DNA of 64,000 nt from Amycolatopsis tolypomycina (GTDB lineage Bacteria > Actinomycetota > Actinomycetes > Mycobacteriales > Pseudonocardiaceae), in contig NZ_FNSO01000004.1 of assembly GCF_900105945.1 (NCBI RefSeq), forward strand, positions 5,022,001 to 5,086,000. The letters run 5' to 3'. Both the position numbers and the translations under genes were made by a program. The notes below the pieces were generated by a model. It was not told the DNA's origin. It worked only from the letters and a program-made list of their open reading frames with translations, and did not search any database. Numbering within the stretch: the first letter of the stretch is position 1; each line of letters begins with the position of its first letter. This document shows, piece after piece, positions 62,335 through 64,000 of the stretch.

Positions 62335-62356
62335 TTGTCTTACAGTCGTAGGACAG
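62335..62356. promoter_or_regulatory. Second GntR/YtrA-type operator, upstream of the secreted protein gene
   Basis: TTGTCTTA-CAGTCG-TAGGACAG has the same 8-6-8 layout as the perfect palindrome at 59749-59770. The left half is identical and the right half differs at two bases. It lies 25 bases before the ATG at 62382 and 30 bases after TTGACA (62299-62304), so it is placed to block a promoter. Confidence 0.65.
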
Positions 62357-62381
62357 TGGGGAAACTAGCCGAGGAGCTTCG

Positions 62382-63365
62382 ATGCGACTCTTGATGGCCG
62401 TGCTCGCGGCCGCGGCCCTGCTGGTCTCACCGGCGGACGCGGCCCCGCAACGCCCCGACCCGGCGGGCGCGCTGCTCGCGGCGTTCGACAGCCACGCGAT
62501 AGTGGCGAAGTCCAGCCCGGACGTGGGAACGTTCGTGTTCGACCTGATCCGCGACCCCCGGTTCCCGGGCCGGGTGAACGACGTGGCGGTCGAGTGCGGC
62601 AACGCGCGCCTCCAGCCGTTGCTGGACGCGTACATTTTCGGGGCAGCGGTCCCGGAGATCAGCCACGTGTGGCGCGACACGACGCAGCCGAGCTGCGGCT
62701 TCTCGACGTTTTACGAGCAACTGTTCGCGTTGATCCGGCAGGTCAACACGACACTGCCTTCTTCGCGGAAGATCCGCGTGCTGGCCGGTGATCCGCCGAT
62801 CGACTGGAGCCGGGTCCACACCCCGGCGGACCTGGAGCCGTTCCTGGACCGCGACGCCTCGATCACGTCGGTGGTGAAAACCCAGGTGCTGCAGCGAAAT
62901 CGCAAGGTCTTGATGCTGTTCGGCTTGGGTCATTTGACGCACAACGGAGGAAGCGCGGCGGTGGCCCAGCTGGAGCGCGAGTACCCGGGGGCGGCGTATG
63001 TGATCGCGGACCACCGGGGGTTCACCTCGGACAACGCGCGCCTGGAGCAGCGGTTGGGTCGGTGGCCGGCTTTGGTGCCGGTGCAGGGTTCGTGGCTGGG
63101 TTCGCTGGAGACGACGTACTTCCCGGTGAACCGGGACTATCCGCCGGGCACCCGGGGGTATCCGGGCGTGGACGCGTATATGTACGAGGGGCCGGCGGAT
63201 CTGTTGGTGCGCGAGCCGTTGTCGGCTCGGGCGGTGTTGGACACGGAGTACCTGACGGAGCTTCGACGTCGCGCATCGGCGATCGATGCGCCGCCGGATT
63301 CGATCGAGTGGCCGGAGACGTTCTTCGAGCGCGAACGCAGCTCGGGAGTGCTGTTGCGGGGCTAG
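62382..63365 (+). CDS. Secreted protein, distant EreA/ChaN-like superfamily member
   Basis: 327 residues from ATG 62382 with GAGGAG upstream. A signal peptide (MRLLMAVLAAAALLVSPADA) is followed by a domain with FVFDLIRDPRFPGRVNDVAV, ECGNARLQPLLDAYIFG, then VLAGDPPIDWSRVHTPADLE and VLMLFGLGHLTHNGG. The pattern recalls erythromycin-esterase/ChaN-like proteins, but the expected G-E-x-H-G motif is replaced by AKSSPDVG. A hydrolase function is therefore doubtful. An upstream GntR-type site suggests control with the ABC operon at 57468-59732. Confidence 0.7.
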   Translation: MRLLMAVLAAAALLVSPADAAPQRPDPAGALLAAFDSHAIVAKSSPDVGTFVFDLIRDPRFPGRVNDVAVECGNARLQPLLDAYIFGAAVPEISHVWRDTTQPSCGFSTFYEQLFALIRQVNTTLPSSRKIRVLAGDPPIDWSRVHTPADLEPFLDRDASITSVVKTQVLQRNRKVLMLFGLGHLTHNGGSAAVAQLEREYPGAAYVIADHRGFTSDNARLEQRLGRWPALVPVQGSWLGSLETTYFPVNRDYPPGTRGYPGVDAYMYEGPADLLVREPLSARAVLDTEYLTELRRRASAIDAPPDSIEWPETFFERERSSGVLLRG

Positions 63366-63507
63366 TTCGATGGGCGGGACCGGCCCGCTGGGCGGCTCGT
63401 GCTGACCGAGGGCGCCGGAAGTGCTGGTTCGCTGCGGGGCGGGTTTGTTCCGAGGAAGCGGCTTCGGTAGCGCCGGCTGGACTTGCGGTGAGTGCGGGGC
63501 GGTCGGC

Positions 63508-63875
63508 CGGCCGAGGTTGAGGGGTTCGCTGTTCTCGCCCAGGACTGCGGGGATGACCATGGCATCACAGGCATGCACCCGGGCCTCGGCTGCGGTCATG
63601 GTTCCGGCTTCGCCGCAGCGTTGTGGGGTGGCGCGGAAGTCGGGGCCGTCGTCGCCAGTGCGGCGCTCGGCCAAGGCATCGAGCAACGCACTGGCGCGGG
63701 TGCCGGTCTCGTCGTCGAACCGGCCGCTCAGCTCCCACACCCCGGTTCTTTTGCGGCGCAGGAACACCTCCCGCGCCGGCGCCACCGGCTCGGTGTCATC
63801 CGGGGCGGAACCGTCGGGAGCCAGGTGGGCGAGGATGCGGGCACCGAGAGCAGTCACTGCCGCGTTGTCGGTCAT
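63508..63875 (-). pseudogene. DUF222/HNH endonuclease remnant
   Basis: ATG 63875 begins MTDNAAVTALGARILAHLAP. It keeps the later half of a DUF222 domain: GVWELSGRFDDETGTRASAL, LDALAERR and ARVHACDAMVIPAVLGENSE, LNLGR. The first half of DUF222 and the HNH nuclease domain are missing. The frame continues only as low-complexity sequence opposite the secreted protein. These 13E12-type repeat genes are often scattered and broken in actinomycetes. The last 125 bases of the window hold nothing I can assign. Confidence 0.7.
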
Positions 63876-64000
63876 ACCTCCAAGCTACCGACCATCGAAC
63901 ACACAGGCATCACTCGATCGGGCAAGAATCCCGAGTCACCCGATGAGACACCCACACATTGGGCTCCACGTACACCGCAAAGTCGTCCAAAGTAGACACA

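Noticed and set aside
63366..63507. Extension of the DUF222 remnant leftward to 62427
   Set aside because: Beyond LNLGR the frame is Pro/Arg-rich and overlaps the secreted protein gene on the other strand, so it is chance coding.

Overview
The window is very GC-rich, uses many GTG starts and GTGA stop/start overlaps, and carries families typical of actinomycetes: ANTAR regulator, DUF6480, deazaflavin-dependent nitroreductase, S-adenosyl methyltransferase of the PF04672 type, Trypco1 and a PknG-like kinase. It looks like a chromosomal segment of a Pseudonocardiales actinomycete. An Amycolatopsis-like organism is plausible, but I cannot prove the genus from the sequence.

Layout. 1-12.2 kb is a damaged accessory region. 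It has a PadR regulator next to a DrrAB-type exporter whose ATPase is frameshifted. It also has a giant secreted RHS/polymorphic-toxin-like gene split in two by an IS21-family element at 5677-8741 with a 6-bp target duplication; removing the element and one duplication copy restores one frame of about 2,256 codons. A small membrane protein sits directly after the RHS tip and may be its immunity protein. 12.4-14.2 kb has a hydrolase and small membrane proteins. 14.2-25.6 kb is a potassium locus: a leftward operon (micropeptide, kdpF, kdpA, kdpB, kdpC, kdpD, kdpE, then a small helical protein) and a rightward KimA-like K+ permease. 26-29.4 kb is a scar region: a frameshifted serine hydrolase, an IS630 remnant, and a serine recombinase beside tRNA-Leu(GAG).

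29.7-35.7 kb holds a membrane-anchored CBM2 protein and an aromatic catabolic cassette (LysR, benzoylformate decarboxylase, aldehyde dehydrogenase, aromatic-acid MFS importer). An IS982-type element at 35846-36821 sits exactly between two converging small genes. 36.8-41.5 kb contains small stress-type genes, a small heat-shock protein with a divergent regulator and two operator dyads, an ANTAR protein, a nitroreductase-like protein, and an ArsR/CDF metal-efflux pair with its operator. 41.5-49.4 kb has an LRR protein, DeoR-MFS, TetR, and an oxidoreductase/sugar-isomerase pair behind a perfect palindrome.

49.4-57.3 kb is the most interesting part: six tightly coupled genes encoding a trypsin-like protease with a degenerate NTPase-like region, a PknG-like Ser/Thr kinase, a vWA/zinc-ribbon protein, a GlnX-like membrane protein, a sugar-type solute-binding lipoprotein and a Trypco1 protein. 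It reads as an enlarged relative of the PknG-GlnX-GlnH nutrient-sensing pathway, joined to protease/vWA parts known from bacterial conflict systems. It is followed by a GntR(YtrA)-ABC operon, a cyclase/TPP-enzyme pair, a secreted protein whose promoter repeats the GntR palindrome, and a DUF222 remnant at the right edge.

All family names come from reading the translations. No database search was run.
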